The position numbers and the translations under genes were made by a program. 64,000 nucleotides of DNA from Lachnospiraceae bacterium (lineage in GTDB: Bacteria; Bacillota; Clostridia; Lachnospirales; Lachnospiraceae). Of the stretch, positions 8,696-16,946 are shown piece after piece. Location: assembly GCA_910575475.1 (NCBI GenBank), contig CAJTGD010000032.1:1-64000 (forward strand), in the 5' to 3' direction. The notes under the pieces were generated by a model. The model saw only the letters and a program-made list of their open reading frames with translations. It did no database searches and was not told the origin of the DNA. The first letter of the stretch is position 1, and the number at the start of each line of letters is the position of its first letter.

Positions 8696-9769
8696 TCATC
8701 GGCATTGATGCGCCTGCCGGAAGTCATGAGGAGAGACGGAAAACCTTTCCATAAAAAGCTTCCGGAAATGGCTGACATTGGAGTACCCAATCTGTGCGGA
8801 AATCTCGCTCACCGGCAGGTCGGTCTCTTCCAACAGGGCCGCCGCCTGATTGAGCCGGATCTGCTGAATATTTTTGGAAAAGCTCATCCCCGTATAATCC
8901 TGGATCAGCCGGATCAGATGACGTTCGCTGTAATGGAAAAAATCCGCCATTTCTTTCAGGCTGGTATTCTGATAATGACTTTCCATGTATTTCAGCAGAA
9001 AAACAAAATCAGGCTCGTCATTTTCACCGGTTGGATTGGGAATGAAAACATCTTTCTCATGATTGCGGAGCAGTATCGAAAAGAACAGCTCTGCAATCTG
9101 ATTTTTCACCGCGTTTTTATATCGTTTTTCAGAGCATTCCTCAAGGTAGAGATATTCCAGGATCCGGAATAAACTGTCGTCATTTCCGGCATGGAATAAC
9201 AGGTAGGAGTGCTCTTTGTTGCGGTAAAGCGTTTTCTGAAAAAAATCCCCCAGGATCGTTTTATTGGTCAGCGTATTAAAAAATGCCGAGTGAAATGTGC
9301 TGGAACGGATCAAAATATTGATCACCAGGCTGTCGTCATCCGCGGCATGGATCGCGTGCATGGTCCCGGGCGCCATGATCAGGACGTCCCCCTGGGATAA
9401 ATGCTGATGCTGGCCGTTGATGTAATGGCTGCAGGAACCATTGAGCAGGCAGACGATCTCGAAAAAGCTGTGGGTGTGCAAAAAAGCAGGAAGATAGCGG
9501 AGATGCCTTGCGATCAGAAGGTCATTTCCGGAAGAGATGAAGGATTCTTCCAGCTTATGGTTCATCTGAAAATTCACATGGAAGCGCTGCGTGATCTCCT
9601 GGCTGATCTCCGATTCATGTTCTATCTCAATCAGATAGGCTTCCTCTGATCCGAGGCCGCTTTTCGTCTTAGCCTTCAAATAATCTTCAATTTTAAAATC
9701 CAGGTTATCTGTCCCACGGGGGGAATACATCGTGCTGGTATTGTAGCAGCTCTGCTTATATGCTTTCAT
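8696..9769 (-). CDS. AraC-family regulator with cupin sensor domain
   Basis: 357 residues. A cupin-like N-terminal half (about residues 85-170, with HTHSFFEIVCLLNG and QGDVLIMAPGTMHAI) would bind a sugar-type ligand. The C-terminal AraC domain (about 250-350) has two helix-turn-helix motifs: LKEMADFFHYSERHLIRLI and VSEISAQIGYSNVSHFRK. The gene is divergent from the GPH transporter at 10053, whose promoter carries the shared TGTCA motif at 9941. It is a paralogue of the AraC gene at 48041 and of the fragment at 24129. It most likely activates the transporter and possibly the rest of the TGTCA regulon. Confidence 0.9.
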   Translation of the reverse strand: MKAYKQSCYNTSTMYSPRGTDNLDFKIEDYLKAKTKSGLGSEEAYLIEIEHESEISQEITQRFHVNFQMNHKLEESFISSGNDLLIARHLRYLPAFLHTHSFFEIVCLLNGSCSHYINGQHQHLSQGDVLIMAPGTMHAIHAADDDSLVINILIRSSTFHSAFFNTLTNKTILGDFFQKTLYRNKEHSYLLFHAGNDDSLFRILEYLYLEECSEKRYKNAVKNQIAELFFSILLRNHEKDVFIPNPTGENDEPDFVFLLKYMESHYQNTSLKEMADFFHYSERHLIRLIQDYTGMSFSKNIQQIRLNQAAALLEETDLPVSEISAQIGYSNVSHFRKLFMERFSVSPHDFRQAHQCR

Positions 9770-9789
9770 GATTCATCCTCTGCAAATTT

Positions 9790-9862
9790 ATTCCAGCTAT
9801 GCGGTTGCGAATGGATGAGTAGGTTGGAGGCTCTTTAGAGCATCCAACCGCACAGCTGGAAT
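9790..9862. repeat. Palindromic element, short form
   Basis: Arms 9790-9807 and 9845-9862 are inverted copies with 17 of 18 matches and enclose a smaller hairpin (GGTTGGAGGCTC with GAGCATCCAACC). The interior and one arm resemble part of the larger element at 54299-54496 in reverse orientation, with paired changes in both arms. It lies in the 5' region between the AraC gene and the divergent transporter promoter. Confidence 0.6.
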
Positions 9863-9940
9863 TTATTTAAAGAACTAATAAAGAATTTATTCTTCCATCA
9901 TATCACGCAAATTCGGGGTTGTCACTTATTTTCAGGTCAA

Positions 9941-9984
9941 TGTCATTTTTCGTGCTGTTTTTTGTGCTTCTGAATTGCTATAGT
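9941..9984 (+). promoter_or_regulatory. TGTCA-type operator and promoter for the GPH transporter
   Basis: TGTCATTTTTCGTGCT starts at 9941 and a -10 box TATAGT starts at 9979, a distance of 38 bp. Three other promoters in this window have the same motif at the same distance (42631, 46987, 49250). No good -35 hexamer is present; the motif ends where -35 should be, as for class II activation by an AraC protein. Confidence 0.65.
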
Positions 9985-10052
9985 AATCCTACGATTTACA
10001 GATGTATGAAAACCAAATAGCTGTTATCTAAAAATGAGAGGAGAGAACACAG

Positions 10053-11429
10053 ATGTCAAACGAACCTTTAAAGAACACGAAGAAAGAAGCCGGCCCCGCA
10101 TTTACCTTCTTTTACGCAACCTCAGCATACGGCCCGGCCGCGATCATGGCGGCGGTGGCGGCGACCTTTATATCTCCGTTTATGACGGATACCATGCTTC
10201 TGCCGGCGGCAGCATGTTCGGTGATCATGTTTATTTCCAGCCTGTGGGACGCGATCAACGATCCCATGATGGGAGTCATTGCCGACCGGACCAATACAAA
10301 ATGGGGGCGTTACCGTCCATGGCTGATCCCGGCTCCCGTGCTCCTGACCATTTTTTCCACACTGATGTGGATCAATCCGAATCTGCCCACCATGGCAAAG
10401 GCGGTATTCTTTTTGGTCGTATATATGGGCTACGGAATGACCAGAACCATGTTTACTATGCCCCATGTGGCGCTCCTGCCTGCCTGTGTGAAAAGTGATA
10501 AGGAGAGGAATCATGTGATCCATTTCGGAGCGATCCTGAATACGGCGGCATTTTCTATTGCTTCATCCTTTACCCCGCAGATGAAGGCATTTTTTGAAAA
10601 TATATTCCACATTGACAACGGTTATGTTCCGATGATGCTTGTATTCGGCCTGATGTCCTGCGTGACCTTCTGGGGGCTGTTTAAAACCTCCGAAGAAAAG
10701 TATGTGGTAGAGACAGAAGAAAAGGCAAACGCCAAAGACATTTTTAAGGTATTAGGCGAAAAAGAACTCTGGCCGCTGCTGATCGTTTGGCTCACATTCT
10801 TCATCGGCTACGGGCTGAACTTCGGGACCGCAGTGTATTACCTGATGTATTATCTGGAAAATCCAGGCCTGATCACGCCGTTTTTCCTGATGCTGACCGT
10901 GACCGGATTCATTGCGATCACGTTTCTGTTCCCGCTGATGCTTAAGGTATTCAAGACCGGCCAGAAGGTGTATATTTTTACGTTGATCGTAAGTGGTATT
11001 TTGTATATCCTGCTGTTCCTATTTGGAAAATATAATGTGACGCTGATGCTTGTGATGTCCGGCCTGGTGAATCTGGTGACGACCCCTCAGATCGCGCTGA
11101 TGTCTATCTTGACTATTGACGCCATTGATTTTATGCAGTGGAAGACACACAGGAGCTCCAACGGTATCATTGCATCCATAAAAGGGTTTGCGGAAAAATG
11201 CGGCAGCACCGTAGTCAATACCGGTATCCTGGCAATCCTGGCAGTGTCAGGATACATCCCAAATGCCATCGGTCAGGAACCGGCCAGCGCGCTTTTTGCG
11301 ATCAACGTGACGCGATTTGGAATCCCGGTGATCTTCGCGGTGATCCAGCTGATCTGCCTGAGGAAGAATCCGGCGGAGATCCACAGGGCGGAGATTGAGG
11401 AGATGAAGGCGAAGGAGGCCGCGGAGTAA
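10053..11429 (+). CDS. GPH-family sugar:cation symporter
   Basis: 458 residues, about 12 membrane helices. The cytoplasmic-loop signature WDAINDPMMGVIADRT followed by KWGRYRPW (about residues 58-85) is typical of the glycoside-pentoside-hexuronide:cation symporter family (MelB, XynP, UidB). It imports a glycoside together with Na+ or H+. It is the first of four such transporters in the window and is controlled by a TGTCA-type promoter. The likely substrate is an oligosaccharide or glycoside released by the window's hydrolases. The start ATG at 10053 has GGAGAG upstream. Confidence 0.9.
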   Translation: MSNEPLKNTKKEAGPAFTFFYATSAYGPAAIMAAVAATFISPFMTDTMLLPAAACSVIMFISSLWDAINDPMMGVIADRTNTKWGRYRPWLIPAPVLLTIFSTLMWINPNLPTMAKAVFFLVVYMGYGMTRTMFTMPHVALLPACVKSDKERNHVIHFGAILNTAAFSIASSFTPQMKAFFENIFHIDNGYVPMMLVFGLMSCVTFWGLFKTSEEKYVVETEEKANAKDIFKVLGEKELWPLLIVWLTFFIGYGLNFGTAVYYLMYYLENPGLITPFFLMLTVTGFIAITFLFPLMLKVFKTGQKVYIFTLIVSGILYILLFLFGKYNVTLMLVMSGLVNLVTTPQIALMSILTIDAIDFMQWKTHRSSNGIIASIKGFAEKCGSTVVNTGILAILAVSGYIPNAIGQEPASALFAINVTRFGIPVIFAVIQLICLRKNPAEIHRAEIEEMKAKEAAE

Positions 11430-11518
11430 TAGAATTGCAGAAATAAAGAAAAAATGGGGGCTGTCCGATAATTGGGCCAGCTCCAAAATCTCAATCGCCT
11501 TCGCCGCGTCTGAGGTTA

Positions 11519-11914
11519 ATGGTATATTCCCACAGCTTCGAGGACACGCCGGACGGTGACATCTGTATGACCGAGCTGGAACCGGATCTTTCCGCTGCCA
11601 GGACCGAGCCTGCTGTCTTATTTTCTGCAAAGGAGGCACCCTGGGCGAAGCCGGTTCCCTTTGCGGAAGCGGAATTTGGCATCAAGGGGGATGTATATTT
11701 TACGGACGGCCCCTGCCTGTTTCCGATGGAGGACGGGAAGCTGTACATGACCTGGTCCAGCTGGGGCGATGTGGGCTATGCGGTGGGGGTTGCCGTATCG
11801 GAAAGCGGGAACATACACGGCCCATGGAAACAACTGGCGGAGACCATCTGGCCGCGGAACGGCGGACACGGGATGCCCTTGGGCATAACCACTGACATTC
11901 GAAACAAGAAATGA
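11519..11914 (+). pseudogene. Glycoside hydrolase family 43 fragment
   Basis: About 130 residues from the middle of a GH43 beta-propeller: MTELEPDLSAARTEP, then FTDGPCLFPMEDGKLYMTWSSW, and an ending PWKQL...WPRNGGHGM. After that the reading changes to unrelated residues and stops. The catalytic base near the N-terminus and the C-terminal blades are missing, so this is a deletion remnant. It may once have been the enzyme partner of the upstream transporter. No ribosome binding site is evident. Confidence 0.7.
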
Positions 11915-11931
11915 GAAAGGATGGTAAAGCT

Positions 11932-12090
11932 ATGGGCACATACGTTAATCCGGGAAATGCGGCATTCCGGGAAGCGCTGAATTCCAGGATCTATATCGAT
12001 AAAACAAAGCTGACCTTATACACAAACAGCATTTTAAATACCACCAAAAAAGTATATGCGTCAGCCGTCCCCGCCGTTTCGGAAAGCCAA
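11932..12090 (+). pseudogene. AAA-ATPase-like protein, N-terminal fragment
   Basis: MGTYVNPGNAAFREALNSRIYIDKTKLTLYT matches the start of the 1507-3081 protein (MGSYLNPGNEKFAQC...). After KKVYA the match continues only in another frame (ICVSRPRRFGK), showing a frameshift near 12058 just before the P-loop. The copy ends at about 12090, where the promoter region of the TetR gene begins. It has its own ribosome binding site (GAAAGGATGG). Confidence 0.75.
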
Positions 12091-12125
12091 TGTACACTGA
12101 AGTATTTCCATTTTGCGCCCCAATC

Positions 12126-12172
12126 TTGACACTGCTAAGTTTTGGCGATATAATCTTATCGGCGACAAGATT
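12126..12172 (+). promoter_or_regulatory. Consensus promoter with palindromic operator for the TetR gene
   Basis: TTGACA (12126-12131) and TATAAT (12149-12154) with a 17-bp spacer form a perfect vegetative promoter. An inverted repeat AATCTT...AAGATT (12152-12157 with 12167-12172) covers the end of the -10 and the start site. This is the expected place for an autorepressing TetR dimer. Confidence 0.75.
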
Positions 12173-12182
12173 GGAGGTTGTT

Positions 12183-12761
12183 ATGGATAATAAGCCTTAT
12201 CATCACGGAAATCTACGAAGCGCTTTAGTTGAAGCGGGATTAGAGTTAATTAGCATGGAGGGTGAGGAGACTTTATCCCTACGTAAAGCTGCTATGAAAT
12301 GTGGTGTCAGTAATGCTGCTCCTTATGCTCATTTTAACAACAAGGATGAGTTTATTGCCGCAATTCAACAACATATTATGGATTTGTTTGTGTCAACGTT
12401 GGAGCAAGCAGCAGAGACGTATGAAAATGCTCCTGATTTTCTGCCTATGCTCGGAACCGTCTATGTTAAATTCTTCTATCACAATCCCGTATATTTTGAT
12501 TTTCTTTTTTCCAGAAAAAACATTCGGATAAACTTGTCATTGGATTGTGCAGGCGAAAAAGAACCCCTGCCGCTAAAAATACTGAAGCAGGCTGCAATGC
12601 AGACTTTTTCCAAAGTTGATATGCCAGAGCCTGTCATACAAAATAAAATAATAGCAATGTGGGCATTGGTCCATGGTTTATCGGCTATCGCAACGATGCC
12701 CAATGTAGAGTATGACAAAGATTGGGAAACAAGAATTGAAGATATCATTAAATCTATTTAG
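12183..12761 (+). CDS. TetR/AcrR-family regulator
   Basis: 192 residues. The N-terminal helix-turn-helix (about 20-60) is SLRKAAMKCGVSNAAPYAHF. The C-terminal domain contains the MWALVHGLSAIA segment typical of the WHG-type TetR ligand domain. ATG 12183 follows GGAGG. It sits upstream of two flavodoxin-like genes and probably represses this unit and itself through the palindrome at 12152-12172. Base composition is more AT-rich than in the flanking collagen and ABC genes, suggesting a separate origin. Confidence 0.9.
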   Translation: MDNKPYHHGNLRSALVEAGLELISMEGEETLSLRKAAMKCGVSNAAPYAHFNNKDEFIAAIQQHIMDLFVSTLEQAAETYENAPDFLPMLGTVYVKFFYHNPVYFDFLFSRKNIRINLSLDCAGEKEPLPLKILKQAAMQTFSKVDMPEPVIQNKIIAMWALVHGLSAIATMPNVEYDKDWETRIEDIIKSI

Positions 12762-12789
12762 CGCCATATTATAAAACGGGAGGACGAAA

Positions 12790-13062
12790 ATGAATGTTAT
12801 CATACATGATTTGACCGACCTGCAATTTCAACAGATTTTCCCGCAAATCACAGGAGATACACGGATTGTATCTAATAAAGGTTTCATAAAAAACTGTATT
12901 GGATGTTTTGGCTGCTGGATTAAAACCCCAGGACAATGTGTAATGAAAGACGGATATGAAAATATGGTTAGCAGGAACAGCATCAATTTTAATGCGTCAA
13001 AGCATAACGTTGCTTTTTTCAATTCCATAGAGCAGCTATGTGGGAAAGTGGGGGAGCAGTAA
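12790..13062 (+). pseudogene. Flavodoxin-family protein with internal deletion
   Basis: The first 55 residues, including IKNCIGCFGCWIKTPGQCVMKDGY, match the NADPH-dependent FMN reductase/flavodoxin-like family with its CxxCxxC-type segment. The rest of the fold is missing. The last residues (FNASKHNVAFFNSIEQL) look like the natural C-terminus, so about 80-100 internal residues have been lost. The downstream start is 4 bp beyond the stop. Confidence 0.65.
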
Positions 13063-13066
13063 AAAG

Positions 13067-13696
13067 ATGAATATAAGTATTATTAACGGAAGTCCCAAGT
13101 CTGGGGAAAGTACATCAGGACTTTTGATAAAGTATTTGCTGCAAGAAACGGGGGAAAGTAATGCGCAGGTGTTCAAATGTTCCTTGCAAGCAACAGAGTT
13201 GGCAGAAATAGCAAGCAGTGATGTATTGGTATTTGTGTTTCCGCTCTATGTAGATAGTATCCCCTCCCAGCTACTCCAATTCCTAATTATCTTAGGAGAG
13301 CTAAAAGATTTGAACCATGATATGATGGTATATTGCGTTGTGAATAATGGTTTTTTTGAAGGGACACAAAATTATATTGCGATTCAACAGATGAAAAATT
13401 GGTGTGCCGCAGCTAATTTGAAATGGGGGCAAGGTGTTGGCATTGGGGCTGGCGAAATGCTCCCGTTTATTTCCAATGTTTCACTAAAGCATGGACCGAA
13501 CAAAAAAATCGGATATGCAATCAGCGATTTAGCAACCAATTTGCTAAATAGGCAACCTGGAAAAGACATTTTTATTTCACCAAATTGGCCTCGCTTTTTA
13601 TGGAGAATACAATCAACAAGGTTCTTTTGGATGCCGCGAGCCAAATCAAATAGTCTTAAAAAGCAAGATTTATACCAAGGAATAAAAAGATCATAG
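13067..13696 (+). CDS. NAD(P)H-dependent flavodoxin-like oxidoreductase
   Basis: 209 residues. The N-terminal IINGSPKSGESTSGLL is the FMN phosphate-binding loop of flavodoxin-like reductases. FPLYVDSIPSQLLQFL is the second flavin-contact segment, followed by YCVVNNGF. It lies 4 bp after the truncated partner and in the same unit as the TetR gene. Probable cytosolic quinone or electrophile reductase regulated by that TetR protein. The start is set at 13067, where the flavodoxin fold begins. Confidence 0.8.
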   Translation: MNISIINGSPKSGESTSGLLIKYLLQETGESNAQVFKCSLQATELAEIASSDVLVFVFPLYVDSIPSQLLQFLIILGELKDLNHDMMVYCVVNNGFFEGTQNYIAIQQMKNWCAAANLKWGQGVGIGAGEMLPFISNVSLKHGPNKKIGYAISDLATNLLNRQPGKDIFISPNWPRFLWRIQSTRFFWMPRAKSNSLKKQDLYQGIKRS

Positions 13697-13716
13697 AGAC
13701 TAAAGGGGAGCGGCAG

Positions 13717-13776
13717 ATGGTGATGGAATGGATATATTGCCCAAAATGCAAGCAGGAAAGCCATTTTCCAGGTTAA
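13717..13776 (+). pseudogene. Cysteine-rich KTR protein fragment
   Basis: MVMEWIYCPKCKQESH resembles the start and second zinc-binding pair of small cysteine-rich KTR proteins found on Clostridia mobile elements, with the middle missing. It runs without a gap into the recombinase fragment in another frame. Short, so uncertain. Confidence 0.4.
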
Positions 13777-13922
13777 CTATCAGCAAGATACTCCGCAATC
13801 CGATTTATGCAATGGCTGACCTGGACATTTACGAGTTTTTCAAAAGCCAGGGAACGGGGATTTATAACGATGCCGCTTGGGCTGGACCAGTCCGGCATGG
13901 GGTGTCTGGCGAACAGAAATAA
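13764..13922 (+). pseudogene. Serine recombinase fragment
   Basis: RLTISKILRNPIYAMADLDIYEFFKSQG matches the Recombinase domain that follows the catalytic domain of large serine integrases. Neither the catalytic serine domain nor the zinc ribbon and coiled-coil remain. It marks the scar of an integrated element. Confidence 0.6.
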
Positions 13923-13938
13923 GGAAGGAGATTAACTA

Positions 13939-14133
13939 ATGACAATTCTAAATGAATTGGATTCTACTTGCGGACTTTTTGACGAGGAGCTGACGGTAAG
14001 ATTCAGGGAATCTATAAGGATTGATAATGAAGTAAGAAAGATAAAAGGTTTGCCTGTGGCAGGATATGACGATGAAACCCAGAAGGCGTACCTTGAGTAT
14101 CCGGACGGGAGGCGCGAGCATGTCGGGAGATGA
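13939..14133 (+). CDS. Small uncharacterised protein
   Basis: 64 residues, strongly charged, with a good ribosome binding site (AAGGAGGAG) before ATG 13939. I do not recognise the family. The end (YDDETQKAYLEYPDGRREHV) suggests a short beta hairpin. It lies directly after recombinase debris and could be an accessory gene of that element, for example an antitoxin-like protein; nothing in the sequence proves this. Confidence 0.5.
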   Translation: MTILNELDSTCGLFDEELTVRFRESIRIDNEVRKIKGLPVAGYDDETQKAYLEYPDGRREHVGR

Positions 14134-14339
14134 TGTGATAAGGCTTCCGGAAGCGAGATTTGTGATATCTCGCACATATATGATAATACACAGGAGCCGT
14201 TCAGAAGTTCGACTCGGTTTATGCGCCCGGCGAGATCAAAGCGGCGGCTTATTACGAAGACGGGCCCAGTGAAGAGTACTGCCTGTGTACGGCAGAAGAT
14301 GAGGTGCCCCTGTGCGTGATGCTGGACCGGGGAATACTG
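14134..14339 (+). other. Decayed coding remnant
   Basis: From about 14190 one frame reads VQKFDSVYAPGEIKAAAYYE and continues to VPLCVMLDRGIL without a start codon. The neighbouring frame fits just upstream. This looks like the tail of an unrecognised gene with a frameshift. No complete gene is present. Confidence 0.3.
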
Positions 14340-14497
14340 ATTGCACGGCAGCGATATTCTTTCTCCACATATACACACAGATATTCTTTCATACATTCTA
14401 TATTCGTTTCCATGGGGACTCCCCATTTCTGATGAAACCACGGTGCGGCTTTTTCAGATATCCACTCATGTTCCAATCATTTTATGATGTTCAGCAT
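14340..14497 (-). pseudogene. GNAT acetyltransferase fragment
   Basis: Reading leftward, MLNIIK, a stop, then LEHEWISEKAAPWFHQKWG matches the start of the GNAT gene at 18840-19295. It then jumps from ECMKEYL to CVYVEKEYRCRAI, skipping about 45 residues present in the other copy. An internal deletion plus a stop codon makes it a dead paralogue. Confidence 0.65.
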
Positions 14498-14526
14498 TGC
14501 CGCATTTTCTTTTGTGAGCGCATAAA

Positions 14527-14553
14527 ACATAATTATATTTTATGCATATAATT
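14527..14553 (+). promoter_or_regulatory. Sigma-K-like sporulation promoter
   Basis: AC at 14527-14528, 16 bp, then CATATAATT at 14545-14553. This fits the sigma-K pattern AC-N16/17-CATANNNTA with one mismatch. It precedes a collagen-like gene of the exosporium type, and the second collagen gene has the same arrangement at 16859. Confidence 0.45.
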
Positions 14554-14609
14554 TATTAAACCCATCGGGAAATCAAATTTGATACCGAATATAAATGAGG
14601 TGGTTTTGA

Positions 14610-15710
14610 TTGAATAACTATAATGCAAACTGGATGTTTCACCCGCCGAACCGGTCCGGCATGGGAAGGAATTGCAATAGAAACTGTGATAGAAATTGTA
14701 ATAAAAACACAGGCCGGCCGGTCACCTGCAATGCGCCTGAGCCGAACATGGTCCAACCTGCGCATTCCCGATATTCAGATTGCGCAGGCGCGGAGGAATG
14801 TGATTTTTCCTGCGGTCATAAGCATGGATCGGGAGGACAGACAAAAACGCCGGATTTGCCGGGATGTCCCGGAGAATGCGCAGACTCATGTGTGCCGGGA
14901 TGTCCCGGAGAATGCGCAGACTCATGTATGCCGGGATGTCCCGGAGAATGCGCAGACTCATGTATGCCGGGATGTCCCGGAGAATGCGCAGACTCATGTA
15001 TGCCGGGATGCCCCGAAGAATGCGCAGACTTATGTGTGCCGTTTTGTCCCGGAGAATGCAGAGAGCCAGGGGCCCGGGGACCAAGAGGAGAGCCCGGTCT
15101 GCCGGGGTGCCCCGGAGAACGGGGAGAGCGGGGAGAGACTGGCCCCCAGGGGCCGAGAGGGGAACCCGGTCCGCCGGGGTGTCCCGGAGAGCGGGGGGAG
15201 ATTGGACCCCAGGGTGTCACCGGGCCTCAGGGGCCGCAGGGAGCAACAGGCCCCCAGGGACCCAGGGGAGACACTGGCGCGCGGGGGCCGGCAGGTCCGC
15301 CCGGTTACCCGCAAAACAGTATCTTTGCGTCATTTTTAGGGCAGGAAGTGATCCTGCCGGAAAAAACCAGCCTTCCGCTGAAGACAGATATACCGGATGT
15401 TACCCGGAATATTACTCTGTGCAATGAGTATTCCGTATCGCTGACGCCCGGCTGCTATGCGGTCTGCTACTATATATCCACGGTAATGAAAAGGCATGGC
15501 TTTATCAAGCTCGCGCCAATCTTTAACGACAGTGTACAGACGGTATATGCCGCATACGCAGAGGCGTCAAAGAGGAAGGAAATGCTTGTTTTATCCAGAT
15601 ATTTTATCGTCCGGATACCCGATGCGTCCACGCTGTTTTTTTCATGGACATCATCATGCGTTTCCAAAATCAATATGAATATGAGTATCGTAAAGCTTTA
15701 CAGAGAATAA
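14610..15710 (+). CDS. Collagen-like protein with Cys-rich repeats and C1q/BclA-like C-terminus
   Basis: 366 residues in three parts. Residues 1-80 are Asn- and Cys-rich. Residues about 82-150 are five to six 12-residue repeats [12 protein letters not shown]. Residues about 150-230 are Gly-X-Y collagen triplets ([22 protein letters not shown]). The last about 130 residues form a globular domain with the size and strand pattern of a BclA/C1q-like trimerisation head. The TTG start at 14610 is used because GAGGTGG lies 8 bases before it. The glycosyltransferase at 15734 follows 23 bp later, so the two are probably one operon. By analogy with Bacillus BclA this should be a spore-surface filament protein; the disulfide-rich repeats could cross-link it. 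Confidence 0.75.
   Translation: MNNYNANWMFHPPNRSGMGRNCNRNCDRNCNKNTGRPVTCNAPEPNMVQPAHSRYSDCAGAEECDFSCGHKHGSGGQTKTPDLPGCPGECADSCVPGCPGECADSCMPGCPGECADSCMPGCPGECADSCMPGCPEECADLCVPFCPGECREPGARGPRGEPGLPGCPGERGERGETGPQGPRGEPGPPGCPGERGEIGPQGVTGPQGPQGATGPQGPRGDTGARGPAGPPGYPQNSIFASFLGQEVILPEKTSLPLKTDIPDVTRNITLCNEYSVSLTPGCYAVCYYISTVMKRHGFIKLAPIFNDSVQTVYAAYAEASKRKEMLVLSRYFIVRIPDASTLFFSWTSSCVSKINMNMSIVKLYRE
14859..15065 (+). repeat. 36-bp tandem repeats encoding [12 protein letters not shown]
   Basis: Units start at 14859, 14895, 14931, 14967, 15003 and 15039. The first four are nearly identical and the last two diverged. Each unit adds three cysteines in frame. Confidence 0.85.
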
Positions 15711-15733
15711 TCGAATAAGGAGGGTGAATCGAC

Positions 15734-16810
15734 ATGCCGACAATCAGTCTCTGCATGATCGTCAAAAATGAGGAAACGCATCTTGCGCGCTGCCTTGACA
15801 GTGCAGCGGAGCTTGTGGACGAAATCATTATTGTGGATACCGGTTCGACGGACCGGACAGTCGAAATAGCGTCTGAGTATACATCCAATGTCTATTCGTA
15901 TCCGTGGAAGGACGATTTTTCCGATGCAAGAAATTATTCTTTTTCCAAGGCGTCTAAGGATTACTGTATGTGGATAGACGCGGATGACATTCTGGAGGAA
16001 ACGGAGAAGGATAAGTTTTTGCGGCTAAAACAGACTTTGCCGCCGGAAGCGGACATTGTAATGATGAAATATAATATTTCTTTTGATGAAGCCGGAAATC
16101 CTTCTTTTTCTTACTTCAGGGAAAGATGGATCAGGAACTGCTCAAAATTCCGCTGGGTAGGTGCAGTCCATGAGGTGATTCCGCAAAGCGGAAATATCAT
16201 TTATTCGGATATTGCGGTCTGCCACAAAAAAATCACGTCCGGAGACCCAGACCGGAATCTGAATATTTACCGCAAACTCCTTGACAGGGGAGAACGTTTA
16301 GAGCCCCGGCATCAGTACTATTTTGGTCGGGAGCTGTACTATCACAAGCAATATGAAGAGGCGGTTTCTGTACTGGAACAATTCCTGCTCTCGGCGGATG
16401 GATGGGTTGAAAATAAAATAGAAGCCTGTTCGGTCTGCGCCAACTGCTATTACCGTCTTGGGCAGGAACAATCCGCGCTGGATATTCTTCTGCGCAGCAT
16501 GAGCTTTGATTTGCCAAGAGCGGAATTGTGCTGCGAAATCGGGAAACATTTTCTGGAACGCGGAGATTATCATACTGCGGTCTACTGGTATGAGACTGCG
16601 CTGAACAGACCGAAAAATCATTTTTCCAATGGATTTGTCCAGCCGGACTGCTATGATTATGTTCCTCTTTTGCAGCTATGTGTATGCTTTGACAGAATGG
16701 GGGACAGAAAAAAAGCGAAAGAATACAACGAAAGGGCGGGAGCGTGTAAACCTTATTCCAAAGCATATCTTTATAATAAACAGTATTTTGACAGTCTGCA
16801 GATTTCTTGA
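15734..16810 (+). CDS. Family 2 glycosyltransferase with TPR-like tail
   Basis: 358 residues. A GT-A domain (1 to about 200) has SLCMIVKNEETHLARCL, EIIIVDTGSTDRTVEIA and the metal-binding MWIDADD. The C-terminal half is helical with TPR-like repeats (QYYFGRELYYHKQYEEAVSV and similar). This is the SunS/BclA-cluster type that glycosylates peptides and proteins on Ser/Thr/Cys. It lies between two collagen-like genes full of Thr in GATGPTG units, so O-glycosylation of those repeats is the obvious job. ATG 15734 follows AAGGAGGGTG. Confidence 0.85.
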   Translation: MPTISLCMIVKNEETHLARCLDSAAELVDEIIIVDTGSTDRTVEIASEYTSNVYSYPWKDDFSDARNYSFSKASKDYCMWIDADDILEETEKDKFLRLKQTLPPEADIVMMKYNISFDEAGNPSFSYFRERWIRNCSKFRWVGAVHEVIPQSGNIIYSDIAVCHKKITSGDPDRNLNIYRKLLDRGERLEPRHQYYFGRELYYHKQYEEAVSVLEQFLLSADGWVENKIEACSVCANCYYRLGQEQSALDILLRSMSFDLPRAELCCEIGKHFLERGDYHTAVYWYETALNRPKNHFSNGFVQPDCYDYVPLLQLCVCFDRMGDRKKAKEYNERAGACKPYSKAYLYNKQYFDSLQIS

Positions 16811-16858
16811 TTCGGAGGGCAAACATAAAATATATTCTGTTTTTTTTCGAAAAATGTA

Positions 16859-16889
16859 ACAAATATTTTCGCTGACCATAAAATATTTG
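16859..16889 (+). promoter_or_regulatory. Sigma-K-like promoter and hairpin before the second collagen gene
   Basis: AC (16859-16860), 16 bp, then CATAAAATA (16877-16885) matches AC-N16-CATANNNTA. The same bases form a stem (CAAATATTTT 16860-16869 with AAAATATTTG 16880-16889), which could alternatively end the glycosyltransferase transcript. Confidence 0.45.
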
Positions 16890-16946
16890 TGTGAAAAGAT
16901 ACTTTTTAAGTATTTTTTCAGATAATTTGGAAAGGATATGATATTT

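Noticed and set aside
8612-9172. Plus-strand frame overlapping the AraC gene at 8696-9769
   Set aside because: Antisense to a clear AraC protein with cupin and HTH motifs; no supporting features.
14859-15065. Possible CRISPR array
   Set aside because: The 36-bp units are contiguous with no unique spacers and are in frame with a collagen-like protein; no cas genes are near. The 28-bp repeat at 41153 is likewise spacer-free.
14816-15220. Minus- and plus-strand frames across the Cys-rich repeats of the first collagen gene
   Set aside because: They arise from the 36-bp repeat having no stops in several frames. Only the TTG-14610 frame has a start site and meaningful domains on both sides of the repeat.
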